46,238 bases of DNA from Flavobacteriales bacterium UBA1112 (GCA_002313415.1 DCBH01000045.1:1-46238); one strand, 5' to 3'. Shown: positions 24,962-34,777, numbered from the stretch's first letter. Program-made: numbers and translations. Notes: generated by a model from the letters alone, not told the origin.

Positions 24962-26478
24962 GGCGCAGCCATCTTTTCTGGCGTGGTACATTCGAGCAAA
25001 AGGTCAGCCATGGATCTGTCGTTCGCGAGACGGGGGACCTTGTTTTGCCCTCCCAACTTGCCGCGTTGCTTCATCGCTTCAATAAAGCATCCTGGCGGCA
25101 CAAGGGTAAATACCGCCGGTCGCAACACCGCCCCTTGAATCAAGTCCTTATAATAAGGATTGCGCGATTGAAGAGCCTCGTCCACGGCGTTGGCAAAAGC
25201 TGTCAAATCCTCAGGTACGTGCTCAAATGCCACCACCCACTCGTGGTAAGGCAACCCCTCTTTAGGCGTCACTTGCGGAGCAACGTGAAACTCGGTGATT
25301 ACCCCACCATGGGCCGCAACGGCTTCTTGAGCAGCTCCCTCCACTTCTTCTGCAATCACATGCTCACCAAAAGCAGATGTAAAATGCTTGATTCGTCCTG
25401 TCACTAAAATCCTAGGGGGATCGAGAGATACAAATTTGACTGTATCCCCAATGTCGTAACCCCACAGTCCGGCGTTGCTGCTCAACACCAACGCATACTG
25501 CACTCCAAGCTCCACTTCCCCAACAGTATAGCGCGGTGGATGGTCTTCAAAGTACTGATCTGCACGAATGAACTCAAAGAAAATGCCATCATTCACATTC
25601 AGCAACATGCCTTCTACATGAGGTGCATCTTGGTATGCCAGGAAGCCCTCGGAAGCCGGATACAATTCCACTCGAGGAATGTCAAAGCCCAACAATTGTT
25701 TGAACCGCTCTTCGTAAGGCCCAAATGCGACACCTCCATGTACAAACAGTGAAAGGTTTGGAAACACCTCACTGACCGTCTCTTTGCCTGTGTAATCCAG
25801 AAGCCGTTCAAAGTACATCTGCACCCATGACGGGATGCCACTGACCAACCTCAAATCGGCGGCATGTGTTTCTTGCACCACGGCATCTACTTTGGTTTCC
25901 CAATCTTCAATGCAATTGGTCTCCCATGAAGGAAGACGATTGGATTGCAAGTAACTCGGCACGTGGTGTGCTACAATGCCACTTAAGCGCCCAAATTTGA
26001 CACCGCCAGATGTTTTGTACAACGCAGGGCTACCCTGCAAAAAAATCATCTTCCCATCTAGAAAAGAAGCCTCATCCGTTCCAGCAATGTGACCGAAGAG
26101 CGCGTTTCTCGCACTCCCGATGTGGTTGGGCATGCTGTCTTTGGTCAGTGGAATAAACTTGGCTCCTGAGGTGGTCCCGCTTGTCTTGCAGAAGTACAAC
26201 GGCACCCCAGGCCAAACCACATCTCGCTCCCCCTTCACGGCACGCTCCATGTAAGTCCGCAATCCTTCATAATCGCGAACCGGCACGCGCGCTTGGAATT
26301 CCGCCACAGACAATCCGTCCTGCAAATCGTGATCTCTGCCAAATGCCGTTGCCTTGCCCTTTGAAACTAAGGACTGCAGAACCTCACGTTGCACAGATTG
26401 GGGATGAGCTACATCCCTGCGCAAACGTCGCATGGCCCATCGCGCCAGAGGCTGACTCAACATGGACTTCCATCCCAT
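24958..26478 (-). CDS. GH3-family acyl-adenylate/amide synthetase-like protein
   Basis: About 506 residues from the ATG at 26478. It belongs to the GH3 group of the ANL adenylating superfamily, named for plant auxin-amino acid conjugating enzymes; the bacterial members' substrates are unknown. The ATP-binding motif FCKTSGTTSGAKFIPLT (about 100-115), the YPASEGFLAYQ motif, and GYDIGDTVKFVSLDPPRILVTGRIKHF (the conserved Asp and hinge) are visible. First gene of a coupled series GH3-udk-ArsC-EamA. A hairpin (26503-26535) precedes it and probably ends transcription of the upstream T9SS gene. Cytoplasmic. Confidence 0.87.
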   Translation of the reverse strand: MGWKSMLSQPLARWAMRRLRRDVAHPQSVQREVLQSLVSKGKATAFGRDHDLQDGLSVAEFQARVPVRDYEGLRTYMERAVKGERDVVWPGVPLYFCKTSGTTSGAKFIPLTKDSMPNHIGSARNALFGHIAGTDEASFLDGKMIFLQGSPALYKTSGGVKFGRLSGIVAHHVPSYLQSNRLPSWETNCIEDWETKVDAVVQETHAADLRLVSGIPSWVQMYFERLLDYTGKETVSEVFPNLSLFVHGGVAFGPYEERFKQLLGFDIPRVELYPASEGFLAYQDAPHVEGMLLNVNDGIFFEFIRADQYFEDHPPRYTVGEVELGVQYALVLSSNAGLWGYDIGDTVKFVSLDPPRILVTGRIKHFTSAFGEHVIAEEVEGAAQEAVAAHGGVITEFHVAPQVTPKEGLPYHEWVVAFEHVPEDLTAFANAVDEALQSRNPYYKDLIQGAVLRPAVFTLVPPGCFIEAMKQRGKLGGQNKVPRLANDRSMADLLLECTTPEKMAAP

Positions 26479-26502
26479 GCGACGAAAATAAACTTGAAAG
26501 CA

Positions 26503-26535
26503 ACAAGGCACCGCCCGTCATGGGCCGTGCCTTGT
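26503..26535 (-). terminator. Hairpin terminator after the T9SS cargo gene
   Basis: ACAAGGCAC and GTGCCTTGT form the outer stem, GCCC and GGGC the inner stem, with one C-C mismatch (G-G on the other strand) and a five-base loop. It lies 24 bases after the stop at 26560 and before the GH3 start. The T tract after it is weak, so efficiency is uncertain. Confidence 0.6.
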
Positions 26536-26559
26536 CTAAGTTCTATTCAGGGCGTCGCC

Positions 26560-28629
26560 TTACTTGACCGTCAACTTTTTGGTTGTACGCAAGCCGTCGG
26601 CCTTCAAAGTGTAAGTGTACATGCCACTAGCCCATCCACTGAGATTAAGATCCCAGGTATGAGATCCCGCTCCCAATGTTCCCATATCATTGGAAGTGAC
26701 CAAGCGACCCATCGCATCACGTACTTCCAATTCTACATCGTGGCTTTGACCCAATTCGAAGCGGATTGTGGTGGTTCCCAGAGCCGGGTTTGGCATGTTC
26801 TGTTCCAGACGGATGCCATGGTTGGCAGCAAGCAGTTCTATGGCCTCGCGCTCGCTGGTGATCAAACGAACCGCTGGAGTGGCGGTCTGACTTGTGAACC
26901 ACACAAAGTCGCCAGCTCCCGTTTGGTTGAAGTTCCCTGTGCTGTTGTCTGAGTCGCTGTTTGCCTGAGCCAAGACAGTAAGCTCAGTTGCAGATCCAAA
27001 CTCGTCCATCACTGCGGCGAAATAATAATTTCCGCCAATGCCAATTTCCCACGTTTCAAGATCAATGGGGTCATCAAATTCTAAATACGTTTCAATCTCT
27101 GACGTTCCGGCTGGGTTGCTCCAAGCAACGTCATACACCCAATAAGCCGCATCAAAGGGGCTGTCTGTAATGCCTGCCGAACCGTCAAGGGTGTAAAGAC
27201 GAGTCTCGAATTCAAGGTCATCTTCATCACCAGCAATGGTCAAGCCACTGTTGGGACCAAAGCGGACGGCAACACCATAGGCCACCGAACCCGGATTCGG
27301 ACAAGTGAAAAATGAGCCATAACCTGTCGGATCAAAAAAGTCTGTGATGTCGTCGCTCTCACGCGGGCGAAGTTCCGCGTCCAAGACGCTGACATCGTCG
27401 TGGCCGTACATGTCATCCGTATACAGGACGTCCTTCGCCAACACGTTGTTCGCAGGCGACGCATCCTCTTGTTCTGAAGTCATTGTGATGCGAAGCCCGT
27501 AATCCCCAACGGCAGAAGGTTCCCAATTTGTATTCACGTAAAGCGTGTCTTGGGTATTCGCCGGGCAAGTGGACGCATTCGCGAAAGTGTAGACCGTGTC
27601 GATCAGTGCTGTGGTGCTGTTCACAACTGCCCCACCGGCGTCAAGCACCTCAACAAGCACTTCCACATTGGTTTGGTTTTCAGTTCCGACGTTGCGATAC
27701 ATCACTCCTGCCACCATCCCCCCATTTGCACTAGCAATGGCTTGCTCCAAAGGCGTCAAACGGTACTCCCACACGCTGAAAACATCCCCGTTGGTCACTT
27801 GGGTGATTTCGATGTCGTTGACCACGTCATTTGATGTTACCAAGACATCATCAATTCCCCAATAATAGTGACTGTAGGCAGTGCCCGTTTCAGGAGCCTG
27901 GCGGTAGGCAAACCGCAAGTTCACAGAGTCCATGTTGGCAGCCACACAACTGACGTCCATGCTCACAGGCAATGGATTGGCAGAGGCGCTGTTGGCCGAC
28001 TCAATGAACGAGCCGTGAGCGTCAAAGGTGGTCCAAGAGGTCACCCCGTCTTCCGTGGTACCAACTTCGAGGTAAACTGGTGCGTAAGGAAAGCAGCAGT
28101 AACGGAAATAAGACTCCCAGCTCACAATCACAGAGGCATTGTCCGTGAAATCGAGATTTGGACTCACCAAGGCCCCCTCAGTATCTTGATAACCCGAAGC
28201 AATCGGCGTGTTGTAGAAGTCGCAGTCGAAAATCATCCAACCGTCACTCGCTGTCGTTGAAGCCAATGCGCCAATGTTGGTGCTAAACTCCCCTCCTGGA
28301 TGTGCGGTACCTGTGGCATTGCCGTCGGCGTAGACGCCTTGCCCGCCTGGCATTACCCAAGCCCAAAGGCTGTCGTTGGCATTGTCTTCCACAGTCCAAG
28401 CGCCATTGCCATTGGAACCATCGAAACCATTGGAAAAAGTTTCTTGGAAAAGGATCGCTCCTCCTCCTCGTGCGCTTTCGAGCGCAGTCAACCCCGCTTT
28501 ACGAGAGGCATTTGCTTCCTCTACGGAGGCGGGGACAGGCATCGAGGCCTGGTCAAAAATGGCTGGACGCTGAGCGATTGCAGCCGCAGTGCAGAGAACG
28601 AACCCTGCGAAGAGAGACATTGATTTCAT
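26560..28629 (-). CDS. T9SS-exported MAM/jelly-roll-type surface protein (paralogue 1)
   Basis: A 689-residue exported protein from the ATG at 28629: signal peptide ending AIAQ, then a concanavalin-like (MAM or choice-of-anchor) domain at about 50-275 opening ILFQETFSNGFDG and containing GWMIFDCDFYN and YYWGIDDVLV. Beta-sandwich-type repeats follow (VEVLVEVLDAGGAVVNS and similar). The C terminus is a T9SS sorting tail (LEQNMPNPALGTTTIRFEL ... GRLV ... KKLTVK). Related over its whole length to the next upstream gene (28784-30763) in domain order and motifs, so the two are tandem duplicates. A role in adhesion or surface function is likely; the substrate is unknown. Confidence 0.85.
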   Translation of the reverse strand: MKSMSLFAGFVLCTAAAIAQRPAIFDQASMPVPASVEEANASRKAGLTALESARGGGAILFQETFSNGFDGSNGNGAWTVEDNANDSLWAWVMPGGQGVYADGNATGTAHPGGEFSTNIGALASTTASDGWMIFDCDFYNTPIASGYQDTEGALVSPNLDFTDNASVIVSWESYFRYCCFPYAPVYLEVGTTEDGVTSWTTFDAHGSFIESANSASANPLPVSMDVSCVAANMDSVNLRFAYRQAPETGTAYSHYYWGIDDVLVTSNDVVNDIEITQVTNGDVFSVWEYRLTPLEQAIASANGGMVAGVMYRNVGTENQTNVEVLVEVLDAGGAVVNSTTALIDTVYTFANASTCPANTQDTLYVNTNWEPSAVGDYGLRITMTSEQEDASPANNVLAKDVLYTDDMYGHDDVSVLDAELRPRESDDITDFFDPTGYGSFFTCPNPGSVAYGVAVRFGPNSGLTIAGDEDDLEFETRLYTLDGSAGITDSPFDAAYWVYDVAWSNPAGTSEIETYLEFDDPIDLETWEIGIGGNYYFAAVMDEFGSATELTVLAQANSDSDNSTGNFNQTGAGDFVWFTSQTATPAVRLITSEREAIELLAANHGIRLEQNMPNPALGTTTIRFELGQSHDVELEVRDAMGRLVTSNDMGTLGAGSHTWDLNLSGWASGMYTYTLKADGLRTTKKLTVK

Positions 28630-28713
28630 GTTCAAGTGATTCAATTTTTGAGGGGAATTTACAGCGCAAGGCAAAAAGGACCACCATGACGGGCCATCAT
28701 TTCACGTCGCTGC

Positions 28714-28745
28714 AAAAAAGAAAAAGGGGAGGCTCGAGCCTCCCC
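28714..28745 (-). terminator. Strong intrinsic terminator after paralogue 2
   Basis: A perfect 10-bp stem, GGGGAGGCTC with GAGCCTCCCC (28726-28745), is followed on the minus strand by a run of Ts broken by one C. It sits just after the stop at 28784 and before the paralogue 1 start, so the two T9SS genes are probably transcribed separately. Confidence 0.92.
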
Positions 28746-28783
28746 TTTCCCAAACCGTCTTTCAAACGGCGGAACATTCAAGT

Positions 28784-30763
28784 TTACTTGACCATCAACT
28801 TCTGGGTGGTTCTTGCACCATTCACTGTGAGAACGGCCGTGTAAGAACCTGCACCAAAGGCTGAGGTCTCAATCAAGAAGCTGTTGTATCCCGCGGGCTG
28901 CGTTCCTAGGTCACGCTGCTCCACCAACTTGCCTGTCACATCACGCAATTCGAAGGTGACCTCAGACGTCTGGTCGAGACGGAATTGGAAGCGAGTGTTG
29001 TCGTTAGCGGGGTTGGGAAACGCTGGAAACAATTCGAAGCCATTCATCGACGCCACCTCTTCAACGTTGACTGTGGTGGTGGCCGACGGATCCAAATTCA
29101 AACGAACCATGGGGACTTCATTGCTGTAGTACCACCCATAGGCTGAACCACTGCCGAAGGGCCCGTACACAAACGCCGTTTGATCGAAAGTGTATTGTGC
29201 CTCACCAATTTGAACGTTGGCTCCTCCGTAGTGCTCAAATGCAGCGCCGATCCAATCGCCGGCAGCGGCTTGGTACGGCTCTTCCAAAGCAAGGGTATAC
29301 CACACAATGTCCCCGTCACCACTGTTGGTGTAGCCTGTGGCCATATCCACCTCAGCAGAGCTAATCAATTCGCCGCCGTATTGCTCGGTCAGAGCAAGAC
29401 CATCAAACATGTCAACGAGAAAACCTCGAATGGGGGTGCCATCTTCAGAACCGTCAAGAATGGCCACATCAATGGCATAAATGGTTACGTCACTGATGAT
29501 GTCGTAGAGCGGCATGGCGATGAAATCCGCTGTGCCATCGCCAGGAAATGCTGCTGTCACAGCTCCATTGTCACGGCCGTACTGCAAATCTGTCACTTCA
29601 AAACTTTGCGTGGCGCTGTTGTTGCTGGGATTCTCATCTTCTGCGTCCGCTGAAAGAATGTAGTTCAGCGTCTGCTCTCCCAAGCCAGTAGGCTGGTAGG
29701 ACACCACAAGTGTGTCGTTTGAGGAGTAACCCAGGGTATCGATGGTATTGGACATGTAGGCGTTGCCATTCACATCCATGTCAATCATCACGTTGGACTG
29801 GTCAGCGTAACCCACGTTGTACACTTTGGCACCTGCCTGCAAATCGTCGGGGATTTGGCTTTGCGCCCAAGCTCCGTACTCATAAAGACCGGTTTGAAAG
29901 TAGTTGGAGTAACTCAAGTAGTTGTCAATCCGCGTATCATTTTCGGGTGTTTCATAAACCTCGACATCGTCGATTTCCCAGGAGTAACCCCAGGTGCCGA
30001 CCCACCGGAAACGAACCCAAATGCTGCCCTGACCACCTGCTGCTTCAGTCACATCAAATTCAAGGATGGAAGGGTTGTCCGATTGATAACCGGTCTCTGA
30101 ATCGGGAAACACTTCGTAACGGCACTGAACCATTTCACCATCGTAATCGACCATGCCCTCGTTCATCCACTCGGTGGTGTAGGCGTTGGTTAACGTCGGC
30201 CATGTCGTGCCATCGCGGCTGATTTCGACGAAGCACTTCTCACTGCCATCGGAAGCCCCGTTGTCCCAACAGCGGTAGCGCGTTTGAAATGAGATGCTCA
30301 CGTAGGGGTACGCAGAGCAATCGATGGGGTCGACTGTTTGAACCCAAGAATTTTCGACCCAGCTCGCGTCGTAGTTGGCATCGGCTCCGAAAAAGTCCGA
30401 GTCAATCATCAGAAATCCATTGTCTGACGTTGTGCTGTTTAGTCCAGGTTGTGGAGTCCCCACGGGGTTTGAGCCCGCCCAGCCGTTATAAGGACCTGTT
30501 GGGCCCACTGTGGTGCACTCAAAGTTGATGTCGATGTCTGTCCAAGGCTGGCCAGCTTCCATCGACCCGTTGCCGAAAGACCACGTCGCACAATCGCTGA
30601 TGTCATTCGTCCAGAAGGTTACCCGTTCTGCATTAGTTTGAACTTGAGTCACCTTTTGACGAGGTGACATGTCTTCTTTGGCTGCAGCAGAAGGCTGGTT
30701 GAATTGAGCCTGTGCGCTGAAGCTGAGTAGGCCTCCAAGGGCCAAAATGTAAAGGTGCTTCAT
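28784..30763 (-). CDS. T9SS-exported MAM/jelly-roll-type surface protein (paralogue 2)
   Basis: A 659-residue exported protein from the ATG at 30763: signal peptide ending SAQAQ, then a short linker (about 20-45), a MAM/choice-of-anchor domain with GFLMIDSDFFG and YSWEIDDVEVYE, an inter-domain part with the same DTLGYSSNDTLVVSYQPTGLGEQTL pattern as its neighbour, and a C-terminal T9SS sorting tail (LFPAFPNPANDNTRFQF ... GKLVEQRDLG ... TQKLMVK). Whole-length relative of 26560-28629. A -7-like TATTTTCG lies about 25 bases upstream. It follows gcvP by about 105 bases, and no terminator is evident after gcvP, so read-through is possible. Confidence 0.85.
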   Translation of the reverse strand: MKHLYILALGGLLSFSAQAQFNQPSAAAKEDMSPRQKVTQVQTNAERVTFWTNDISDCATWSFGNGSMEAGQPWTDIDINFECTTVGPTGPYNGWAGSNPVGTPQPGLNSTTSDNGFLMIDSDFFGADANYDASWVENSWVQTVDPIDCSAYPYVSISFQTRYRCWDNGASDGSEKCFVEISRDGTTWPTLTNAYTTEWMNEGMVDYDGEMVQCRYEVFPDSETGYQSDNPSILEFDVTEAAGGQGSIWVRFRWVGTWGYSWEIDDVEVYETPENDTRIDNYLSYSNYFQTGLYEYGAWAQSQIPDDLQAGAKVYNVGYADQSNVMIDMDVNGNAYMSNTIDTLGYSSNDTLVVSYQPTGLGEQTLNYILSADAEDENPSNNSATQSFEVTDLQYGRDNGAVTAAFPGDGTADFIAMPLYDIISDVTIYAIDVAILDGSEDGTPIRGFLVDMFDGLALTEQYGGELISSAEVDMATGYTNSGDGDIVWYTLALEEPYQAAAGDWIGAAFEHYGGANVQIGEAQYTFDQTAFVYGPFGSGSAYGWYYSNEVPMVRLNLDPSATTTVNVEEVASMNGFELFPAFPNPANDNTRFQFRLDQTSEVTFELRDVTGKLVEQRDLGTQPAGYNSFLIETSAFGAGSYTAVLTVNGARTTQKLMVK

Positions 30764-30869
30764 GTATGTAAGGTTTTGGAATGTCAAATACAGGGCGAAA
30801 ATAGGTTTTTCGATAAAAAGTCTTTGGAAAATGCTGAAAGGATTGCGAACACCACGTCGTGAAAGTGAT

Positions 30870-33746
30870 TTAAGCCAAAATTTGGTCGAATGCCGACATC
30901 GGTGGGCATGAGCAAACCAAGTTTCGATCTCCGAAAGCGTTGTCCACACGAGCCACAGAGCTCCAAAATTTATTGACCCGCAAATCTTGGATCGGATAGA
31001 CTGCCTTTTCTCGCGAATAGGCGTGGGTCCATTCCGAGGCCACTGCCTCTTCCACCGTGTGCGGAGCCATTTTCAAGACGTTGTCTTCGCGGTCTGCCTC
31101 TCCGCGCTCGATGGCAGCGATTTCTTCGCGGATACTCAACATGGCATCTGCGAAACGGTCGAGTTCCTCCAAACTTTCGCTCTCCGTAGGCTCCACCATC
31201 AATGTACCTGGAACCGGCCAAGAAACAGTTGGAGCATGGAAGCCGTAGTCAATCAACCGCTTGGCAATGTCCATAACCTCAATTCCCACCTCCTTGAATG
31301 CGCGGCAATCGAGAATCATCTCATGTGCGACTGTTCCATTTTTAGCTTGGTACAAAATGTCATATGCTCCTTCCAGTCTCGCCTTCAAATAATTGGCATT
31401 CAAAATGGCAACTTTGGTGCTTTCGGTCAATCCAGACTGTCCAAGCATTTTGATGTAAGCATAAGGAATCTGAGCGATGAGGGCGCTTCCATATGGTGCC
31501 GCACTAATGGCGTCGATGGACATTTCATCGCCTACGGGGATCACGTCGTGACCGGGGAGAAAAGGAACAAGATGTTCAGCCACGCCAATGGGACCTATCC
31601 CTGGTCCACCACCACCATGTGGGATGGCAAATGTTTTGTGCAAATTGAGGTGACATACGTCTGCTCCAATCATACCAGGGCTCGTGAGTCCCACTTGCGC
31701 GTTCATGTTGGCCCCATCCATGTAAACCTGACCGCCGTGCAAGTGAATCAATTCCGTGACTTCGAGTACAGAGGCCTCAAACACTCCATGGGTAGATGGG
31801 TAGGTGATCATCAACGCGCCAAGGGCAGCGCTGTGCTCTTCAGCTTTAGAACGAAGGTCTTTGATGTCGATGTTGCCATGCCTGTCGCATCCCACAACAA
31901 CCACCTTCATCCCCGCCATCACTGCACTCGCAGGGTTGGTCCCGTGAGCACTGTTGGGGATGAGACAGACATTGCGGTGAGATTCACCCCGTGATGCATG
32001 GTAAGCCCGGATAACCATGAGCCCGGCAAACTCACCTTGGGCACCACTGTTGGGTTGGAGAGAAATCCCAGCGAAGCCCGTGATTTCCGCCAGGTCTTTT
32101 TCCAAATCTTTGAGCATTGATCTCGTTCCACGCGCTTGGTCGGCAGGACAAAATGGGTGAAGCTCCGCAAATGCTGCCCATGTAATGGGAATCAGCTCCG
32201 TGGCGGCATTCAGCTTCATGGTACACGAGCCCAAGGGAATCATGGCGTGGGTCAGGCTGAGATCTTTGTTTTCAAGTTTCTTGATGTAGCGCATCATTTC
32301 CGTTTCGGACCGATACCGGTTGAAAACGGGATGGTGGAGATAATTTACCTCGCGGGCGACGGGTCCAAAGAAGGGAGTGTCGAACTCTATTCCTTGCACA
32401 GGGCTCACCCCAAGAGCCGAGCACAATGTGGCAAAGTCATCTGAATTGGTTCGTTCATTTAAGGAAATGCCAACGTGTTCTCCGTCTTCGTAATAGCGCA
32501 GATTGACCCGCTTCGATTCAGCTCGAGCGCGTAAGGCTTTCATGGCGTCTTCCCCTCCAGAAACCCGAACCTTTAAGGTGTCGAAGTAGCATAGATTGAC
32601 GACACTTAAGCTTTCGGAAGCCCCAAGGGACAACGCCAGCCCCTTGGTATACGTATGTATACGCTCAGCTATGGCGCGCAGCCCTTGTGGACCATGAAAC
32701 ACGGCATACATCGATGCCATTACTGCAAGCAAACTTTGGGCAGTGCAAATGTTGGATGTTGCTTTGTCGCGGCGAATGTGTTGCTCGCGTGTCTGAAGTG
32801 CCATTCGCAGGGCGGGCTGCCCGAGTCGATCCATCGAGACGCCTATGATTCGGCCAGGGAAATGACGTTTAAAAGTCTCACGTGCAGCAAAAAAAGCTGC
32901 ATGTGGCCCTCCATATCCCATCGGAACGCCAAAGCGTTGCGAGCTGCCAACCACAACGTCTGCGCCCATCGCTCCCGGACTCTTCAGAACGAGTAGCGCC
33001 ATCAAATCCGTACAAAATACCGAGCGTACCTCGCGCTCAGTCATGTCCTCTACAAATCCGGTCATGTCTTCCACCTCACCATTGGCATCTGGGTACTGAA
33101 CAAGGCATCCAAAAACGTTGTCCGCCTCCACAGCGCCCCGCATCTCTTCGCGGCTCATCACCAGCATGTCAATGTCAAGGTGTGCCGCTCGGGTGCGCAA
33201 CACGCTCAAGGTTTGAGGATAAACCGCTTGATCCACCAAAAAACAGTTTTTCCCCGCCTTGACTTGAGGTCGTGGACGCGCTGCGAACAACATGGCCATG
33301 GCTTCCGCGGCAGCTGTTCCCTCGTCAAGGAGAGATGCGTTGGCCACTTCCATGCCAGTGAGGTCCATGACCATGGTTTGGAAGTTCAGCAAAGCCTCTA
33401 ACCGGCCTTGAGCGATTTCAGCTTGATAAGGCGTGTAGGCCGTGTACCATCCTGGATTCTCAAGCACATTACGGCGAATGACACTTGGCACCTCCGTGGG
33501 GTAATAGCCCATCCCTATGTAGTTGCGGAAGACTGTGTTTTGAGCTGCCAAACCGTCGATGTGCTCTAAATATTCACTCTCCGTCAAAGCCTGAGATACA
33601 TTGAGGCGCTCGCGCAGTCGAATCGCTCCAGGCACAGTGCGTTCAATCAGGTGATCCAAAGAGGGGGCATCAAGGGTCCGGAGCATGGCCTTTTGGTCTT
33701 CAACACGAGGACCCAAATGGCGAGAGACAAAACTTCCAATCTTCAT
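30870..33746 (-). CDS. gcvP: Glycine dehydrogenase (decarboxylating), P-protein
   Basis: The P-protein of the glycine cleavage system decarboxylates glycine and loads the aminomethyl group onto GcvH. About 958 residues from the ATG at 33746, as one chain with both halves of the dimer type (GcvP as in E. coli). PLP lysine at about residue 704 in NLHKTFAIPHGGGGPG. N-terminal RHLGP and LDEGTAAAEAM and the GSSQRFGVPMGYGGPHAAFFA segment are typical. The longer upstream ATG at 33800 falls inside a -7-like element and is rejected. No gcvT or gcvH is in the window, so the system is split. Confidence 0.97.
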   Translation of the reverse strand: MKIGSFVSRHLGPRVEDQKAMLRTLDAPSLDHLIERTVPGAIRLRERLNVSQALTESEYLEHIDGLAAQNTVFRNYIGMGYYPTEVPSVIRRNVLENPGWYTAYTPYQAEIAQGRLEALLNFQTMVMDLTGMEVANASLLDEGTAAAEAMAMLFAARPRPQVKAGKNCFLVDQAVYPQTLSVLRTRAAHLDIDMLVMSREEMRGAVEADNVFGCLVQYPDANGEVEDMTGFVEDMTEREVRSVFCTDLMALLVLKSPGAMGADVVVGSSQRFGVPMGYGGPHAAFFAARETFKRHFPGRIIGVSMDRLGQPALRMALQTREQHIRRDKATSNICTAQSLLAVMASMYAVFHGPQGLRAIAERIHTYTKGLALSLGASESLSVVNLCYFDTLKVRVSGGEDAMKALRARAESKRVNLRYYEDGEHVGISLNERTNSDDFATLCSALGVSPVQGIEFDTPFFGPVAREVNYLHHPVFNRYRSETEMMRYIKKLENKDLSLTHAMIPLGSCTMKLNAATELIPITWAAFAELHPFCPADQARGTRSMLKDLEKDLAEITGFAGISLQPNSGAQGEFAGLMVIRAYHASRGESHRNVCLIPNSAHGTNPASAVMAGMKVVVVGCDRHGNIDIKDLRSKAEEHSAALGALMITYPSTHGVFEASVLEVTELIHLHGGQVYMDGANMNAQVGLTSPGMIGADVCHLNLHKTFAIPHGGGGPGIGPIGVAEHLVPFLPGHDVIPVGDEMSIDAISAAPYGSALIAQIPYAYIKMLGQSGLTESTKVAILNANYLKARLEGAYDILYQAKNGTVAHEMILDCRAFKEVGIEVMDIAKRLIDYGFHAPTVSWPVPGTLMVEPTESESLEELDRFADAMLSIREEIAAIERGEADREDNVLKMAPHTVEEAVASEWTHAYSREKAVYPIQDLRVNKFWSSVARVDNAFGDRNLVCSCPPMSAFDQILA

Positions 33747-33789
33747 GAGAATCAAGTCTATGTGACGTGCAACAATGGCAGAGAAAGAG

Positions 33790-33797
33790 CAAAAGTA
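33790..33797 (-). promoter_or_regulatory. Candidate -7 element for gcvP
   Basis: TACTTTTG on the minus strand matches TAnnTTTG. The predicted start leaves about 40 bases before the ATG at 33746. I see no clear -33 TTG. Confidence 0.45.
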
Positions 33798-33886
33798 CAT
33801 CTCGTGTTCTGCTCCCTTGCCCTAAGGTATCAACATCCCGTCCACCAACTCAGCATCTGAGGTCATGGGTGGTCGAACTTTGACCC

Positions 33887-34777
33887 ATGATTCGGCAGTT
33901 TCTGTCTTTCACCCAAATTTGGATTGCCCTCGGCGCATTTGTCACAACCTGTTTCAGTTGGTTGTGGGCCGCAGACCTTTTCCGTCTCGATCACGGCGAT
34001 ATGTTGGTGGCCATTTGGGTGTCGTGTTCAACTGGGCTGGGTTATACGTTGCAGCGCGCCATCAAGCACACAAGACATCCCCATGCCATGCCAACAATTC
34101 GCCGCACCTTTTGGGATCGTTGGAAATGGACCATGGTTGTGGGATGGGTGGGTCTTTGGATTGGATTCAACATCGCATTTGTGGCAGACCTCGGATGGGA
34201 CGAACCACGACGTTTGTCGGTCGCAATTGGGTTGGGTCTTGCCTCTCTGACATACGCGTTCGTGCCGCTTATGAACGGTGGGCTGAGAAAAGTATCTTGG
34301 CTCAAGATTCCGCTCATCGCGGTGGTTTGGGCCACTGCAACCACACACCATCCTGAACACGGAATCGACCCAATCCTTTGGGCTCAACGTGCGCTCTTCA
34401 TTGCAGGGCTGACTCTGCCTTTTGACATCCGAGACATTGAAATTGACCGGCCGCACATGACGACAATTCCCATGGTAACCTCCGCCAAACGCGCACTCAA
34501 TTTGTCTCGGAACCTCATCGCCGCGGCAGGTGCAATCAGTTTTCTGGTATGGGTATGCCGTTGCATGCAAGATGGTCTGAAGCCACATGAGGCCATTCCG
34601 CTCGCGCTCTCAGCTCAGTGCCTCTGGGCGCACTGGATCTTGCGACCTGGCCGAGCATTGGCTGCCCTGCAAGGTGAAGAGTCGGTGAGAGAGAATTTTA
34701 CTGGTTGGCATCTCGATGGAGTGCTGGCCGCACCGTTTTTGGTGATTGCCTCCGCCTTTCTCATGCTTCTCCTGTAG
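33887..34777 (+). CDS. UbiA-like prenyltransferase-family membrane protein
   Basis: A 296-residue protein with about eight hydrophobic helices. It resembles a Bacteroidota family annotated as UbiA prenyltransferase-like: a TLPFDIRDIEID segment (the family's second Asp-rich motif, D-x-x-D) and TIPMVTSAKRAL after it. The first Asp-rich motif (NDxxDxxxD) that binds prenyl diphosphate in true UbiA enzymes is not seen where expected; the corresponding position reads GYTLQRAIKHT. It may therefore be a non-classical or inactive member. It is divergent from gcvP, and the vanadium-peroxidase-like gene follows 107 bases later. Confidence 0.7.
   Translation: MIRQFLSFTQIWIALGAFVTTCFSWLWAADLFRLDHGDMLVAIWVSCSTGLGYTLQRAIKHTRHPHAMPTIRRTFWDRWKWTMVVGWVGLWIGFNIAFVADLGWDEPRRLSVAIGLGLASLTYAFVPLMNGGLRKVSWLKIPLIAVVWATATTHHPEHGIDPILWAQRALFIAGLTLPFDIRDIEIDRPHMTTIPMVTSAKRALNLSRNLIAAAGAISFLVWVCRCMQDGLKPHEAIPLALSAQCLWAHWILRPGRALAALQGEESVRENFTGWHLDGVLAAPFLVIASAFLMLLL

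Noticed and set aside
33746..33800. Longer gcvP start at 33800
   Set aside because: The extension overlaps a -7-like element and does not resemble GcvP; the ATG at 33746 gives the normal start.
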